Positions 46,457 through 57,124 of a stretch of 64,000 bases of DNA are shown piece by piece. Below the pieces are notes generated by a model. The model was not told where the DNA came from and searched no databases. It worked only from the letters and a program-made list of their open reading frames with translations. The number at the start of each line of letters is the position of its first letter. Position 1 is the stretch's first letter. This DNA is from Donghicola mangrovi (GTDB lineage: Bacteria; Pseudomonadota; Alphaproteobacteria; Rhodobacterales; Rhodobacteraceae), in contig NZ_JABCJE010000007.1 of assembly GCF_013377535.1 (NCBI RefSeq), positions 1 to 64,000 of the forward strand, given 5' to 3'. The translations under genes and the position numbers were made by a program.

Positions 46457-47080
46457 TCACTGTTTGGGGGGCTCGTGCCGGTAGTTCGGCAGCTTCCACC
46501 CGAACAGCAGACTGCCCCCGCGCAGGGCAAAGGTCACAGCCGCACCCGCCAGCAGATACACAGTGCTGTCCGCGATCACCAGCGCCAGCAGCGCCGAGGT
46601 CACCGATCCAGCCAGCGCGGCGGTGACATAGAATTCCCCGTGTCGCAGCACCAAGGGCACGTCGTTGCACACCACGTCCCGCATCAGCCCGCCGAAGCAG
46701 CCGGTGATCATGCCCATGATGGTGACGATCATCGGGCTCTGGCCCGTTTCGTGGGCCGCAGAAACCCCCGCCACTACAGCCGAGGACAGCGCCACTGCGT
46801 CCAGCCAGCGGATCGCTTTGTACCGGCTCTCTAGTCGCGGGGCGATCAGGAACACCAAAGCGGCGGCCAGCAAAGCGGCTAGAATAGAGTGCGGCTCGGC
46901 GATCCAGAACACGGGGTTCCGGTCCAACAGCAAATCCCGCAGGGTCCCGCCCCCGAGCGCCGTCAGACACGCCACAAAGCCGAACCCCACAGGGTCCAGC
47001 TGCTGGCGGCTGGCGACCAGTGCGCCCGACAGGGCGAACACGAACACCGAAGCCAGATCCAGCAGGTCCGTCGCAGTCAT
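46457..47080 (-). CDS. trimeric intracellular cation channel family protein (UPF0126)
   Basis: The 207-residue protein has two repeated UPF0126 units, each with three helices. The first contains [19 protein letters not shown] and [10 protein letters not shown]; the second [16 protein letters not shown], with the paired GGxxRD motif in each. TRIC-type proteins conduct K+ or other cations. The start overlaps the rnhA stop (ATGA). Confidence 0.92.
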   Translation of the reverse strand: MTATDLLDLASVFVFALSGALVASRQQLDPVGFGFVACLTALGGGTLRDLLLDRNPVFWIAEPHSILAALLAAALVFLIAPRLESRYKAIRWLDAVALSSAVVAGVSAAHETGQSPMIVTIMGMITGCFGGLMRDVVCNDVPLVLRHGEFYVTAALAGSVTSALLALVIADSTVYLLAGAAVTFALRGGSLLFGWKLPNYRHEPPKQ

Positions 47081-47529
47081 GACTTGAACGGGGCCATGCC
47101 TGCGCGCGCCAGTTCATCGGCGCGCTCGTTTTCGGGGTGGCCAGCGTGGCCCTTGACCCATTCCCACGTCACGTCGTGCCTCTGGCGGGCCTCGTCGAGG
47201 CGGCGCCAAAGGTCTTCGTTTTTCACGGGCTTCTTGGTGCTGGTTTTCCAGCCGTTCTTTTTCCAGCCATAGAGCCACTGGGTGATGCCGCCTTTGACAT
47301 AGGCGCTGTCGGTCACCACGGTGATCTTGCTGGGGCGTTCCAATGTCTCAAGGGCGTGGATCGCTGCCAACAGTTCCATCCGGTTGTTGGTGGTGTCGGC
47401 CTCGCCGCCCTTGAGCTCCTTTTCCTTGACCACGTCTTCACCGACTTTGGCCTGTAACAGGGCGCCCCACCCTCCGGGTCCGGGGTTTCCGCTGCAAGCT
47501 CCGTCGGTGTAGGCGTATAGGTCAGGCAA
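47077..47529 (-). CDS. rnhA: ribonuclease HI
   Basis: RNase HI degrades RNA in RNA-DNA hybrids. With a TTG start at 47529 the product is 150 residues, the normal length. It has [16 protein letters not shown] with the first catalytic Asp, [12 protein letters not shown] with the Glu, [13 protein letters not shown] with the next Asp, and [16 protein letters not shown] with the His/Asp end. The TTG overlaps the stop of the DUF3429 gene. Confidence 0.94.
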   Translation of the reverse strand: MPDLYAYTDGACSGNPGPGGWGALLQAKVGEDVVKEKELKGGEADTTNNRMELLAAIHALETLERPSKITVVTDSAYVKGGITQWLYGWKKNGWKTSTKKPVKNEDLWRRLDEARQRHDVTWEWVKGHAGHPENERADELARAGMAPFKS

Positions 47530-47977
47530 AAGCTGTAATTCCCAGGCAGATGACAACAAGGATGGTCAGCATAACGCGCAGCTGAAGCCACCACTTCGGG
47601 TTCATACCCAGATAATTGTAATAGACGTCGAGCGCCAGTAGCGCGACGAACGCAACAATCAGGTTCACCGCCGAGGTAAAGGTGCCATCCCCCACCATGA
47701 AGAACACCCAGATGGTCGGCAGACAGGACAGGCCCAGACCATATGTGCGCAGGGTGTCATCCTCGACCGTCGCGGAAAAGCCCCACAGAATCCCCGAGAT
47801 AAAGCAGGACACGATCAGGCCATAGGAAAGCTGGATGTACGGTGCCGACATCCGCGAGCCGAGGGTCATCAGGCTCCATTCGTTCAGTTCGGGGTACAGA
47901 ATGCAGGCCGCCCCCCATGCGAACGGGATAACGCCGGCAAAGCCCAGAAACAAAGCGGGCAAAGGGATCTTGGTCAT
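47522..47977 (-). CDS. DUF3429-family membrane protein
   Basis: The 151-residue protein has five hydrophobic segments, beginning [18 protein letters not shown] and with [20 protein letters not shown], matching DUF3429. Function is unknown. GGAGTTAGT precedes the ATG at 47977. It is translationally coupled to rnhA. Confidence 0.85.
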   Translation of the reverse strand: MTKIPLPALFLGFAGVIPFAWGAACILYPELNEWSLMTLGSRMSAPYIQLSYGLIVSCFISGILWGFSATVEDDTLRTYGLGLSCLPTIWVFFMVGDGTFTSAVNLIVAFVALLALDVYYNYLGMNPKWWLQLRVMLTILVVICLGITAFA

Positions 47978-48079
47978 ACTAACTCCAATCACTGATGGCC
48001 TTACGGCCTTTGAAATTAGTTCACCCCTTAATGACTCCCAAAAACTCCGCTTTGAGGTAAATCATATAGCTGAATGGGA

Positions 48080-49030
48080 TTACGCGGGCACACGCAATAC
48101 GCGAGGCACTTTGAATTCCACATTCTCTTGCGCGGTTTCGACCAATTCCACGGTGGCGTCGAAACGATCACGGAAAGCGTCGATGACTTCGTTCACCAGA
48201 ACTTCGGGCGCCGAGGCTCCGGCGGTGATCCCCAGCGAGCTAATCCCCTCGAGTGCGCGCCAATCAATATCCGTGGCCCGCTGCACCAACTGCGCGTAAT
48301 TGCAGCCATTTTTCGCAGCAACCTCGACAAGGCGTTTGGAGTTCGACGAATTGGGCGCACCGACCACAAGCAGGGCGTCGCAATCGGGGGCGATGGCTTT
48401 GACCGCTTCTTGGCGGTTGGTGGTGGCGTAACAGATGTCTTCTTTGTGGGGGCCGACGATCGCGGGGAACCGCTCGCGCAGGGCGGCGACGATATCGGTG
48501 GTGTCGTCCACAGAAAGAGTGGTCTGAGTAACAAAAGCCAGCTTGGACGGATCGCGGACATCGACCTGCGCCACGTCCTCGACGGTTTCGACCAGCAGAA
48601 CCTCTCCATCGGGAAGCTGGCCCATGGTGCCTAGGGTCTCGGGGTGGCCCGCGTGGCCGATCATGATCATTTGCAGGCCGTTGTCATAGTGACGCTCGGC
48701 CTCGATATGGACCTTGCTGACCAGAGGGCAGGTGGCGTCCACATAGATCATCTCGCGCTTGGCGGCGGCGGCGGGCACGGATTTCGGAACCCCGTGCGCC
48801 GAGAAGATCACCGGACGGTCATCGGGGCATTCATCCAGTTCCTCGACAAAGACAGCGCCCTTGTCGCGCAGGGAATCCACCACGAATTTGTTGTGCACGA
48901 TCTCGTGCCGGACATAAACGGGGGCGCCCCATTTCTCGATCGCCATTTCGACGATCTTGATCGCGCGGTCCACGCCTGCGCAAAAGCCGCGCGGCGCCGC
49001 AAGATAGATGGTGAGCTGGGGTTTGGTCAT
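48080..49030 (-). CDS. ispH: 4-hydroxy-3-methylbut-2-enyl diphosphate reductase
   Basis: IspH is the last enzyme of the MEP isoprenoid pathway, an iron-sulfur reductase. The 316-residue product has the three cluster cysteines: Cys17 in [12 protein letters not shown], one in [10 protein letters not shown], and one in [19 protein letters not shown] and GHAGHPE carry the substrate His. AGGACGG precedes the ATG at 49030. A run of nine G (49116-49124 on the plus strand) lies in its upstream region. Confidence 0.97.
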   Translation of the reverse strand: MTKPQLTIYLAAPRGFCAGVDRAIKIVEMAIEKWGAPVYVRHEIVHNKFVVDSLRDKGAVFVEELDECPDDRPVIFSAHGVPKSVPAAAAKREMIYVDATCPLVSKVHIEAERHYDNGLQMIMIGHAGHPETLGTMGQLPDGEVLLVETVEDVAQVDVRDPSKLAFVTQTTLSVDDTTDIVAALRERFPAIVGPHKEDICYATTNRQEAVKAIAPDCDALLVVGAPNSSNSKRLVEVAAKNGCNYAQLVQRATDIDWRALEGISSLGITAGASAPEVLVNEVIDAFRDRFDATVELVETAQENVEFKVPRVLRVPA

Positions 49031-49223
49031 GGCACCCGTCCTGTCATGCATTCTTGCCCCAGACCTAGTGCATGGGGCGCGCCTTCGCAATCGGCGGGGC
49101 TTCATAATGCTGTCAGGGGGGGGGATATAGGCCCCATCCGGTGCCGCGCGTGGCGGGCTGCCTTTGGGGCCGATACTCATACGTCCTTTAACAGGATGGC
49201 GCGAGAATACGCGTCATCCAGAA

Positions 49224-49793
49224 TTATTCGGCGTCGTTGCCTGCGTCTGCGCGTTCGGGGACATCACGCGGAGGGCGGCCGATCACCTCTTTGAGGTCGT
49301 TCAGGTCGATGAAGTTGTCTGCCTGACGGCGCAGTTCATCGGCAATCATCGGGGGCTGGCTGCGGATGGTCGAAACGACCGAAACGCGGACACCCTGACG
49401 CTGCAGGCTTTCGACCAGCGGACGGAAGTCACCATCGCCCGAGAACAGCACGATGTGGTCCACATGGGGCGCCAGTTCCATCGCGTTGACGGTCAACTCG
49501 ATGTCCATGTTGCCCTTGACCTTACGGCGGCCCTGGCTGTCGGTGTATTCCTTGGCCGGCTTGGTCACCATGGTGAAGCCGTTATAGTGCAGCCAATCTA
49601 CCAGCGGGCGGATGGGCGAGTATTCGTCGTTTTCCAGCAGGGCAGTGTAGTAAAATGCGCGCAACAGCTTGCCGCGGCGCATGAATTCCTGTCGAAGCAG
49701 CTTGTAATCGATGTCGAACCCAAGCGACTTGGCGGCCGCGTACAGGTTGGAGCCATCGATGAACAGAGCCAATCGCTCGTCCTTGTAAAACAT
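49224..49793 (-). CDS. NYN/PIN-like domain protein (LabA/DUF88 family)
   Basis: The 189-residue protein has the NYN-domain acidic set: Asp13 and Asn16 in FIDGSNLY, Asp97 in GNMDIELTVNAM, and Asp120/Asp122 in FSGDGDFRPL. Members are probable RNases; the active site looks intact. AAAGGAATT precedes the ATG. It is divergent from folK. The RNA target is unknown. Confidence 0.9.
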   Translation of the reverse strand: MFYKDERLALFIDGSNLYAAAKSLGFDIDYKLLRQEFMRRGKLLRAFYYTALLENDEYSPIRPLVDWLHYNGFTMVTKPAKEYTDSQGRRKVKGNMDIELTVNAMELAPHVDHIVLFSGDGDFRPLVESLQRQGVRVSVVSTIRSQPPMIADELRRQADNFIDLNDLKEVIGRPPRDVPERADAGNDAE

Positions 49794-49921
49794 AAAAATT
49801 CCTTTCGGTATTATGATGCCGTGGTGAAGGTGAGTGGTCTTACTTCGGCATCTTAGAATGAATTAAACTGTTGTCCTCAGAACTCAAGGTAAGGGAGTTC
49901 ATCAATAATGAGGTGGGAAAC

Positions 49922-50524
49922 ATGAAAAAGTATAATCAGGTCATTTTCTCAATCGGCGGGAATCAGGAACAAGAGGTTTCAAAAAATATCGAGCTGCAAC
50001 TCAAAGTAGCCAATCTTTTCAGTAGAAGCCACGTTTTTCCCACGGCTGTTTCGAAATTTTACCTTACACCTGCGTTTCCTGCCGGGATCGGCGCGGATTT
50101 CGTCAACTGTGCGATTTCTGCAATGACCCCCCTTGATCCGTCTGATGTTTTGCAGCTTTGCCACCAAATAGAGGCGGAATTTGGGCGCAAAAGGATCGTT
50201 CGTTGGGGCGAACGTGTAATCGATATCGACTTGATATCGTTCAATGATCGGGTTCTTCCTGACATGGTTGCTTACTGCAACTGGCGCGATCTGTCACTTG
50301 AAGAGCAGCGTGTGAAGGCCCCCGAGCACCTTATATTACCGCATCCGCGCGTGCAGGATCGGGCATTTGTGCTGGTTCCCTTGCTGGACATTGCGCCAGA
50401 GTGGGTGCATCCGGTCCTGAAACGCAGCGCGCGCGAGTTGTTGAACGATCTGCCCCCCGAAGAGGTTGATTCTGTGCGCGCAATCGAAGGATCACGGGTT
50501 GTAAATTACCCCGAGCCCGTATAA
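49922..50524 (+). CDS. folK: 2-amino-4-hydroxy-6-hydroxymethyldihydropteridine diphosphokinase
   Basis: FolK makes the pterin diphosphate used in folate synthesis. The 200-residue product has SIGGN at the start, EAEFGRKRIVRWGERVIDID with the conserved Arg/Asp set, and PHPRVQDRAFVLVPLLDIAP. GGTGGGAAAC precedes the ATG at 49922. The first half is AT-rich (about 38-40% GC by count of two 60-base lines) while the last part is GC-rich like its neighbours. Confidence 0.93.
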   Translation: MKKYNQVIFSIGGNQEQEVSKNIELQLKVANLFSRSHVFPTAVSKFYLTPAFPAGIGADFVNCAISAMTPLDPSDVLQLCHQIEAEFGRKRIVRWGERVIDIDLISFNDRVLPDMVAYCNWRDLSLEEQRVKAPEHLILPHPRVQDRAFVLVPLLDIAPEWVHPVLKRSARELLNDLPPEEVDSVRAIEGSRVVNYPEPV

Positions 50525-50562
50525 ATAAGCGCCTTCTACAGCTTGCCTAGAGTGGAGATCCC

Positions 50563-50919
50563 ATGGCCCGCGTTACCGTTGAAGACTGCGTCGACAAGGT
50601 TCCGAACCGTTTTGATCTGGTTATGCTTGCTGCCCATCGGGCACGCGAGATCTCTGCTGGTGCGTCTCTGACTGTCGATCGTGACAACGATAAGAACCCT
50701 GTGGTGGCTCTGCGCGAAATCGCAGAAGAAACCCAGTCGGCTGATTCGCTGCGCGAGCGCATGATCGAATCCAACCAGACCCAGATCGAGGTTGACGAGC
50801 CCGAAGACGATTCGATGGCTCTGCTCATGGGTGCCGAGGTTGCCGATCGTCCCGCAGACGACGACATGTCCGAAGAGAAGCTGCTGCGCGCTCTGATGGA
50901 AGCTCAGGGTCAGAAGTAA
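50563..50919 (+). CDS. rpoZ: RNA polymerase omega subunit
   Basis: Omega helps assemble RNA polymerase and forms part of the ppGpp site. The 118-residue product has [19 protein letters not shown] and [20 protein letters not shown] with [13 protein letters not shown]. The acidic C-terminal tail is typical of alphaproteobacteria. It lies 23 bases before rsh, the common order. Confidence 0.97.
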   Translation: MARVTVEDCVDKVPNRFDLVMLAAHRAREISAGASLTVDRDNDKNPVVALREIAEETQSADSLRERMIESNQTQIEVDEPEDDSMALLMGAEVADRPADDDMSEEKLLRALMEAQGQK

Positions 50920-50942
50920 TTGCCGATACAGGGCTAACTGGA

Positions 50943-53087
50943 ATGATTGCAGCGCAAGACCTGGTTGCCCTGGTCCGTAACTACAACCCGAAAACCAATG
51001 CCGAGTTGATCGAGGCGGCCTATGACTATGGCCGCCTTATGCATGAGGGGCAGGTGCGCCATTCGGGCGAACCCTATTTCACCCACCCCGTCGCGGTTGC
51101 CGCGATTCTGACAGAGCAGCGACTGGATGATGCAACCATCATCACCGCGCTTCTGCATGACACCATCGAAGACACCAAATCCACCTACACCGAAATCGCC
51201 GAGCGGTTCGGAACCGAGGTGGCCGATCTGGTCGATGGCGTCACCAAGCTGACCAACCTTCAGCTTTCCTCGACCGAGACGAAGCAGGCCGAGAACTTCC
51301 GCAAGCTGTTCATCGCCATGTCCAAGGACCTGCGCGTGATTCTGGTCAAGCTGGCCGACCGTCTGCACAACATGCGGACGATCAAAGCCATGCGTCCCGA
51401 AAAGCAGGCGCAAAAGGCCCGCGAAACCATGGAAATCTTTGCCCCACTGGCAGGCCGTATGGGCATGCAGTGGATGCGCGAAGAGCTCGAGGATCTGTCG
51501 TTCCGCGTGCTGAACCCCGAGGGCCGCGCCAGCATCATGCGCCGCTTTGTCATGCTGCACAAAGAGGCGGGAGATGTGGTGCACCGGATCACTGGTGACA
51601 TGCGCAACCTCTTGGAAAAGCAGGATATCGAGGCCGAAGTTTTTGGCCGCGCGAAAAAGCCCTATTCGATCTGGCGCAAGATGCAGGCCAAGGATCAGGG
51701 CTTTAGCCGTCTTTCCGATATCTATGGTTTCCGTATTATCACCGAGTCCGAAGAGGATTGCTATCGCGCGCTGGGAGCGATCCACCAGCGCTGGCGTGCG
51801 GTCCCCGGCCGGTTCAAGGATTACATCAGCCAGCCGAAATCGAACGGCTATCGCTCGATCCACACTACGGTGTCGGGACGCGATGGTCGCCGGGTCGAGG
51901 TTCAGATTCGCACCCGTCAGATGCACGATGTGGCCGAAACCGGTGTGGCCGCGCACTGGTCCTATCGCGACGGTAAGCGCAGCGGGAACCCCTTTGCTGT
52001 GGACCCCGCGAAGTGGCTGGCCGGTCTGACCGAACGCTTCGAAGAGGATGACGATCACGACGCCTTCCTCGAGGCGGTGAAGCTGGAGATGTACACCGAC
52101 AAGGTGTTCTGCTTCACCCCCAAGGGCGAAGTGATCAAGCTGCCCAAAGGCGCGACCCCCATCGACTTTGCCTACGCGATCCACACCCGTATCGGGAACG
52201 CCTGCGTTGGTGCCAAGGTTGACGGCCTGCGCGTGCCCCTGTGGACCCGTCTGAAAAACGGCCAGTCCGTGGTGATCATCACCGCCGAGGGGCAGACTCC
52301 TCAGGCGACGTGGGTGGATATCGTAGCGACCGGCCGCGCGAAATCGGCGATCCGCCGTGCTCTGCGCGCCGAGGACCGCGAGCGGTTCATCAAGCTGGGC
52401 CGTGAACTGGCCCGCGTGGCGTTCGAACACGTCGGCAAGAAGGCCACCGAGAAGGCTCTGACCACCGCCGCGACCGCCCTGCGTATTCCCGATTCCGAAG
52501 AGCTTCTGGCCCGCCTTGGCAGCGCCGAGATCACCGGCTCCGAAGTTGTGGCGGCGATCTATCCGAACCTGCAGCCCGCGGCCTCGTCTCAGGTTGAACC
52601 CAAGCGCGCCGTGATCGGTCTGGAGCCGGGGCAAAGCTTTACCCGCGCGCCCTGTTGCCAGCCTGTTCCGGGCGAGCGGATCGTGGGCATCACCACCCGC
52701 GGTCAGGGCGTCATGGTGCACGCCATTGACTGTGAGGCTTTGGCCGAGTTCGAGGATCAGACCGAACGCTGGATGGACATCTACTGGCACAGCGGCGAGC
52801 ATCCGGCGAAATATCCGGTAACGCTGGACCTGACTATCAGCAACGACGCGGGCGTTCTGGGCCGCATCTGCACCCTAATCGGCGAGCAGAAGGCGAATAT
52901 CTCTGACCTCTACTTCGTTGACCGGAAACCGGATTTTTACCGGCTCGAGGTTGATGTTGACCTGAAAGATGTGGAACACCTTCACCGTGTCATGACAGCG
53001 TTACAAGCTGACAGTGATGTGGCGGAAATTTCCCGTAGCCGTGACGCAGAGCGTCTTCATGCTTTGGGTGGCAGGTCAGAGAGGTAG
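50943..53087 (+). CDS. rsh: bifunctional (p)ppGpp synthetase/hydrolase
   Basis: Rsh makes and degrades the stringent-response nucleotide (p)ppGpp. The 714-residue product has an intact HD hydrolase domain (His72/Asp73 in ALLHDTIEDT), a synthetase domain with RLSDIYGFRII and RFKDYISQPKSNGYRSIH (the RxKD type of bifunctional enzymes), a TGS domain, the CC region APCCQPVPGERIVG, and a C-terminal ACT domain. AACTGGAATG-type spacing precedes the ATG. It is linked to rpoZ. Confidence 0.96.
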   Translation: MIAAQDLVALVRNYNPKTNAELIEAAYDYGRLMHEGQVRHSGEPYFTHPVAVAAILTEQRLDDATIITALLHDTIEDTKSTYTEIAERFGTEVADLVDGVTKLTNLQLSSTETKQAENFRKLFIAMSKDLRVILVKLADRLHNMRTIKAMRPEKQAQKARETMEIFAPLAGRMGMQWMREELEDLSFRVLNPEGRASIMRRFVMLHKEAGDVVHRITGDMRNLLEKQDIEAEVFGRAKKPYSIWRKMQAKDQGFSRLSDIYGFRIITESEEDCYRALGAIHQRWRAVPGRFKDYISQPKSNGYRSIHTTVSGRDGRRVEVQIRTRQMHDVAETGVAAHWSYRDGKRSGNPFAVDPAKWLAGLTERFEEDDDHDAFLEAVKLEMYTDKVFCFTPKGEVIKLPKGATPIDFAYAIHTRIGNACVGAKVDGLRVPLWTRLKNGQSVVIITAEGQTPQATWVDIVATGRAKSAIRRALRAEDRERFIKLGRELARVAFEHVGKKATEKALTTAATALRIPDSEELLARLGSAEITGSEVVAAIYPNLQPAASSQVEPKRAVIGLEPGQSFTRAPCCQPVPGERIVGITTRGQGVMVHAIDCEALAEFEDQTERWMDIYWHSGEHPAKYPVTLDLTISNDAGVLGRICTLIGEQKANISDLYFVDRKPDFYRLEVDVDLKDVEHLHRVMTALQADSDVAEISRSRDAERLHALGGRSER

Positions 53088-53092
53088 TCGGC

Positions 53093-53746
53093 GTGGTCTT
53101 CAAGCGTCGTGAAAAACGAACGCTATGGCAGATCTTCAAAGACCTCGTCTGGCCCAAAGGGGGGTGGACGCGGGCGTTCCATTACGTCCGCCATCGGGTT
53201 TACCGCCTGCCCGATAGCCCCGAAAAGATCGCCCGCGGGATCATGGCGGGCCTTTTCACCACGTTTACCCCATTGTACGGGCTGCACTTTTTCATCGCGG
53301 CCGGTCTGGCGTTTATCATGCGGGGCAATATCCTTGCCTCGATTCTGGCGACGTTCTTTGGCAACCCGCTGACCTATGTGCCGATCGCGGTGATCGCGAT
53401 GAAGACGGGCTATTTCCTGCTGGATATCGAACATGGGCACCGGCTGGATAAATCGCTGGTCCACAAATTCTTTGATGCGGGCGACGAGCTGCTGCACAAT
53501 GCGATGGTGATCTTTACCGGTGGCACGGCGGACTGGAGCCGGCTGGCAGTGTTCTACCACGAGGTCTTCTTTCCCTATCTGGTCGGGGGAATTTTACCTG
53601 GATTGGTCCTGTCAATTGTTGGCTATTACGTCACATTGCCCCTTATCCGTGCCTACCAAAAACGGCGGCGCGGGGCTTTGGCGGCCCGTCTGGCATCGCT
53701 AAAGAAACGCAAACACCCAAAGGACCAAGAGCCCGCGGGGGATTAA
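53093..53746 (+). CDS. DUF2062 membrane protein
   Basis: The 217-residue protein matches DUF2062, with [21 protein letters not shown] and [20 protein letters not shown], then a C-terminal helix pair and a basic tail. GTG at 53093 lies 5 bases after rsh. Function unknown; co-location with rsh and pdxJ is common in this group. Confidence 0.9.
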   Translation: MVFKRREKRTLWQIFKDLVWPKGGWTRAFHYVRHRVYRLPDSPEKIARGIMAGLFTTFTPLYGLHFFIAAGLAFIMRGNILASILATFFGNPLTYVPIAVIAMKTGYFLLDIEHGHRLDKSLVHKFFDAGDELLHNAMVIFTGGTADWSRLAVFYHEVFFPYLVGGILPGLVLSIVGYYVTLPLIRAYQKRRRGALAARLASLKKRKHPKDQEPAGD

Positions 53747-53765
53747 CGAATATCTGGGGGCGCAT

Positions 53766-54515
53766 ATGCAACCGCTCGGCAAACTCCGTCTTGGGGTAAA
53801 CATCGATCACGTGGCCACTGTCCGGAACGCACGCGGGGGCGCTGTGCCCGATCCGCTGCGCGCTGCCAAAATGGCCGAGGAAGCTGGCGCTGACGGCATC
53901 ACCGCCCACCTGCGCGAAGATCGCCGCCACATCAGCGACGCGGATATCGACGGCTTGATGGAGATCCTGTCGGTCCCGCTGAACTTTGAAATGGCCGCGA
54001 CCGAGGAAATGCAGAAGATCGCCCTGCGCCACAAACCGCACGCGGTCTGCATCGTCCCCGAAAAGCGCGAAGAACGCACCACCGAGGGTGGTCTGGAAGT
54101 CGCGCGCGAGGAAAACCGGCTGGCCCACTTTATCGCGCCCCTGCGCGAGGCCGGTTGCCGCGTGTCGATCTTTATCGCCGCCGATAAGCGCCAGATCGAA
54201 GCAGCGCACCGCATTGGCGCGCAGGTTATCGAGATTCACACCGGTGCCTATTGCGACGCCCATGCCGAAGGCCGGTTCGAGGATCGCGACCGCGAGCTGG
54301 TCTCGATCACCGAGATGGCCGCATTCGCCCATGATCTGGGCCTCGAGGTCCACGCGGGCCACGGTCTGACCTATGACACCGTTCAGCCCATCGCCGCGCT
54401 GCCCCAGATGATGGAGCTGAACATCGGCCACTTCCTAATCGGTGAGGCGATTTTCCGTGGGCTCGTGCCCTCGATTCAGGAAATGCGCCGCCTGATGGAC
54501 GAGGCGCGCGCATGA
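53766..54515 (+). CDS. pdxJ: pyridoxine 5'-phosphate synthase
   Basis: PdxJ condenses 1-deoxyxylulose phosphate and aminoacetone phosphate into pyridoxine phosphate. The 249-residue TIM barrel has [47 protein letters not shown], and HAGHGLTYD. It is the usual neighbour of acpS, lepB and rnc in alphaproteobacteria, with a lysE gene inserted between here. Confidence 0.97.
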   Translation: MQPLGKLRLGVNIDHVATVRNARGGAVPDPLRAAKMAEEAGADGITAHLREDRRHISDADIDGLMEILSVPLNFEMAATEEMQKIALRHKPHAVCIVPEKREERTTEGGLEVAREENRLAHFIAPLREAGCRVSIFIAADKRQIEAAHRIGAQVIEIHTGAYCDAHAEGRFEDRDRELVSITEMAAFAHDLGLEVHAGHGLTYDTVQPIAALPQMMELNIGHFLIGEAIFRGLVPSIQEMRRLMDEARA

Positions 54516-55132
54516 CCGGCACCCAACTGGCCCTGTTTGTACTGGGCTGGATGCTGATGGTCGGCTCTCCGGGGCCGGCCACGCTGGGGATTATGGGCAC
54601 CGCGATGCGGTCGGGGCGGCGTCAAGCCGTGACCTTTGCCACCGGCATTCTGACCGGCAGCGCGTTCTGGTCGACCGTGGCGATTCTTGGCCTTGGGGCG
54701 CTGATGCAGGCCCATGTCTGGATTTTTCAGGCGATGAAGTACATCGGCGCGGCCTATCTGCTGTTTCTGGCGCTGAAATCCCTGCGTTCGGCGATCAAAC
54801 CGGCTGGTGAGATCAAGGCAAAGGTGGCCGATGGCGCACCGCACAAAATCTATCTCAAGGGGCTGTTGATCCACCTGACCAACCCCAAGGCCGTTCTGGC
54901 ATGGGGCTCGGTCTTTGCGCTGGTTCTACCGCCCGACGCGCCGCTGGGGGACCTGTTCCACCTGCAAGGGGTGCTAATGGGGGCCTCGGCCTTTGTGCTC
55001 TATGTCTATGCGGTGTTGTTCTCTAGCGCGGGGGCGATCCGCGTTTATGAACGTGCGCGCCGCGGGTTCGAACTTACGTTTGCGGCCCTGTTCGGGGCGG
55101 CCAGCCTGAAAATCCTGATGGTCGCGTCATGA
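54512..55132 (+). CDS. LysE-family amino-acid exporter
   Basis: The 206-residue protein has six hydrophobic segments and the LysE/RhtB signature [15 protein letters not shown] near the start, with [16 protein letters not shown] in the middle. It should export amino acids or similar metabolites. It is ATGA-coupled to both pdxJ and acpS. Confidence 0.9.
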   Translation: MTGTQLALFVLGWMLMVGSPGPATLGIMGTAMRSGRRQAVTFATGILTGSAFWSTVAILGLGALMQAHVWIFQAMKYIGAAYLLFLALKSLRSAIKPAGEIKAKVADGAPHKIYLKGLLIHLTNPKAVLAWGSVFALVLPPDAPLGDLFHLQGVLMGASAFVLYVYAVLFSSAGAIRVYERARRGFELTFAALFGAASLKILMVAS

Positions 55133-55548
55133 TATTGGGGATTGGCAGTGATCTGGCGAATATCGACCGGATCGCAGGCGTTCTGGACCGGTTCGGCGAC
55201 CGTTTCCGCAACCGCGTCTTTACCGAACTCGAGCAAGCCAAAGCAGCGCGCCGCAAGGACGAGGCCGGTACCTATGCCAAACGCTGGGCCGCCAAGGAAG
55301 CGTGTTCCAAGGCGCTTGGCACCGGTCTGGCGATGGGCATCAGTTGGAAGGACATGGCGGTCAGCAATTTGCCTTCGGGCCAGCCGGTGATGCACCTGAC
55401 CGGATGGGCCGCCGAACGGCTGGTGGAAATGACCCCCGCAGGGCACGAAGCGATCGTTCACGTGACTTTGACCGACGATCACCCTTGGGCGCAGGCTTTT
55501 GTGGTGATCGAAGCGCGTCCCATAGCCCCTGCATCGCTTGACACCTGA
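55129..55548 (+). CDS. acpS: holo-[acyl-carrier-protein] synthase
   Basis: AcpS transfers phosphopantetheine from CoA to acyl carrier protein. The 139-residue product has [14 protein letters not shown] with the metal Asp, [16 protein letters not shown] with the Glu/Lys, and ends with [18 protein letters not shown]. It is ATGA-coupled to the lysE gene and precedes lepB. Confidence 0.96.
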   Translation: MILGIGSDLANIDRIAGVLDRFGDRFRNRVFTELEQAKAARRKDEAGTYAKRWAAKEACSKALGTGLAMGISWKDMAVSNLPSGQPVMHLTGWAAERLVEMTPAGHEAIVHVTLTDDHPWAQAFVVIEARPIAPASLDT

Positions 55549-55601
55549 CGCCCTGACCCCCATGAAACAGGCATCAACCCGCCGCCGAGAGTGATTTATT
55601 T

Positions 55602-56438
55602 ATGGCCGCCAAGTCCGAAGCCGGAAACGCTATTGTCGAAACCATCAAAACGGTCGTTTACGCCGTTCTGATCGCTGGCGTCTTCCGCACGCTGTTCTTC
55701 CAGCCGTTCTGGATTCCCTCGGGTTCGATGAAGGATACGCTGCTGATCGGCGACTTCCTGTTCGTGAACAAGATGGCCTATGGCTATTCCTACGCGTCCT
55801 GCCCGACCGTGCGTGTCCCCCGTCTGGGCATCAACATCGACGCCGAGGATCTGTGTGGCTTCCTCAAGGGCGATAACGAGCGCGTTCTGGCGTCCGAGCC
55901 CCAGCGCGGCGATGTGGTGGTGTTCCGTCACCCCGTCAGCGGTGCGGATTTCATCAAGCGTCTGATCGGTCTGCCCGGCGACGAAATCCAGATGGTTGAC
56001 GGCGTGCTGCACATCAACGGCAAAGCTGTCGAGCTGGAAGATGCGGGCCAGTTCGAAGAGGTCTTCAAGGCCCAAGGCCCCGAGCGTCTGTACCCCCGCT
56101 GTGAAAACGGCCCCGTCGGCGAAGGCGCCCTGTGCACCAAAACCCGCCAGATCGAGACCCTGCCCAACGGCGTCAAGCATGACATCCTGAACATCGCGCG
56201 TCAGGCCTCGGACCAGACCCCGATCTACACCGTCCCCGAGGGGCACTATTTCTTCATGGGTGACAACCGCGATAACTCGACCGACAGCCGCGTGCCGCAG
56301 TCGATCGGTGGCGTCGGTTACGTTCCCTTCGAAAACATTGTGGGCCGTGCGGACCGCATCATGTTCTCGTCGGCGGGCCGCTCGATGCTTTTCTTCTGGA
56401 CCTGGCGCGCTGACCGTTTCTTCAAGAGGATCGATTGA
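55602..56438 (+). CDS. lepB: signal peptidase I
   Basis: LepB cleaves signal peptides of exported proteins at the outer face of the inner membrane. The 278-residue product has one N-terminal helix ([16 protein letters not shown]), catalytic Ser42 in PSGSMKDTL, general-base Lys119 in [13 protein letters not shown], and [12 protein letters not shown]. The rnc start overlaps its stop. Confidence 0.96.
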   Translation: MAAKSEAGNAIVETIKTVVYAVLIAGVFRTLFFQPFWIPSGSMKDTLLIGDFLFVNKMAYGYSYASCPTVRVPRLGINIDAEDLCGFLKGDNERVLASEPQRGDVVVFRHPVSGADFIKRLIGLPGDEIQMVDGVLHINGKAVELEDAGQFEEVFKAQGPERLYPRCENGPVGEGALCTKTRQIETLPNGVKHDILNIARQASDQTPIYTVPEGHYFFMGDNRDNSTDSRVPQSIGGVGYVPFENIVGRADRIMFSSAGRSMLFFWTWRADRFFKRID

Positions 56439-57124
56439 AACTCTCTGCCGACCTGAAAGACTTCGAAAAGCGTTTGGGGCACCAGTTTGGTCGCCCCGAA
56501 TTGCTTTTGCGCGCCCTGACGCACCCTTCCATGTCCTCGCCCACGCGCGAAGATAACCAGCGGCTCGAATTCCTTGGAGATCGGGTGCTGGGTCTGGTCA
56601 TGGCCGAGGCGCTGCTCAAGGCCGACCGTGCCGCCGCCGAAGGGTTGCTGGCCCCCCGTTTCAACGCCTTGGTCCGCAAAGAGGCATGCGCAGACATCGC
56701 CCGCGAGATCGGTTTGGGTGATGTGCTGAAACTGGGCCGTTCGGAAATGATGTCCGGTGGTCGCCGCAAGCAGGCCCTGCTCGGGGACGCGATGGAGGCG
56801 GTGATTGCCGCCGTTTACCGTGACGCCGGTTTCGAAGTCGCACGCGAGGTCGTTCTGCGCCTATGGGGCCAGCGGGTCGAGAAGGTCGAGGCTGACGCCC
56901 GCGATCCCAAGACCGCACTTCAGGAATGGGCGCAGGCCCGTGGCCAGCAGCCCCCCAAATACGAAGAGGTCAGCCGCGACGGCCCCCCGCACCAGCCGAC
57001 CTTTACCATGTCGGTCAAGCTGGAATCGGGCGAGACGGCCAAGGCCACCGCAGGTGCCAAACGCGCCGCCGAACAGGCCGCCGCCAAGGCCCTGCTGGAC
57101 AGCCTCGAAGGCAAAGAAGCTTGA
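56435..57124 (+). CDS. rnc: ribonuclease III
   Basis: RNase III cuts double-stranded RNA in rRNA processing and gene control. The 229-residue product has the signature [19 protein letters not shown] with the metal carboxylates, [17 protein letters not shown], and a C-terminal dsRNA-binding domain ([18 protein letters not shown]). It starts at TTG, overlapping the lepB stop (TTGA). Confidence 0.96.
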   Translation: MKLSADLKDFEKRLGHQFGRPELLLRALTHPSMSSPTREDNQRLEFLGDRVLGLVMAEALLKADRAAAEGLLAPRFNALVRKEACADIAREIGLGDVLKLGRSEMMSGGRRKQALLGDAMEAVIAAVYRDAGFEVAREVVLRLWGQRVEKVEADARDPKTALQEWAQARGQQPPKYEEVSRDGPPHQPTFTMSVKLESGETAKATAGAKRAAEQAAAKALLDSLEGKEA

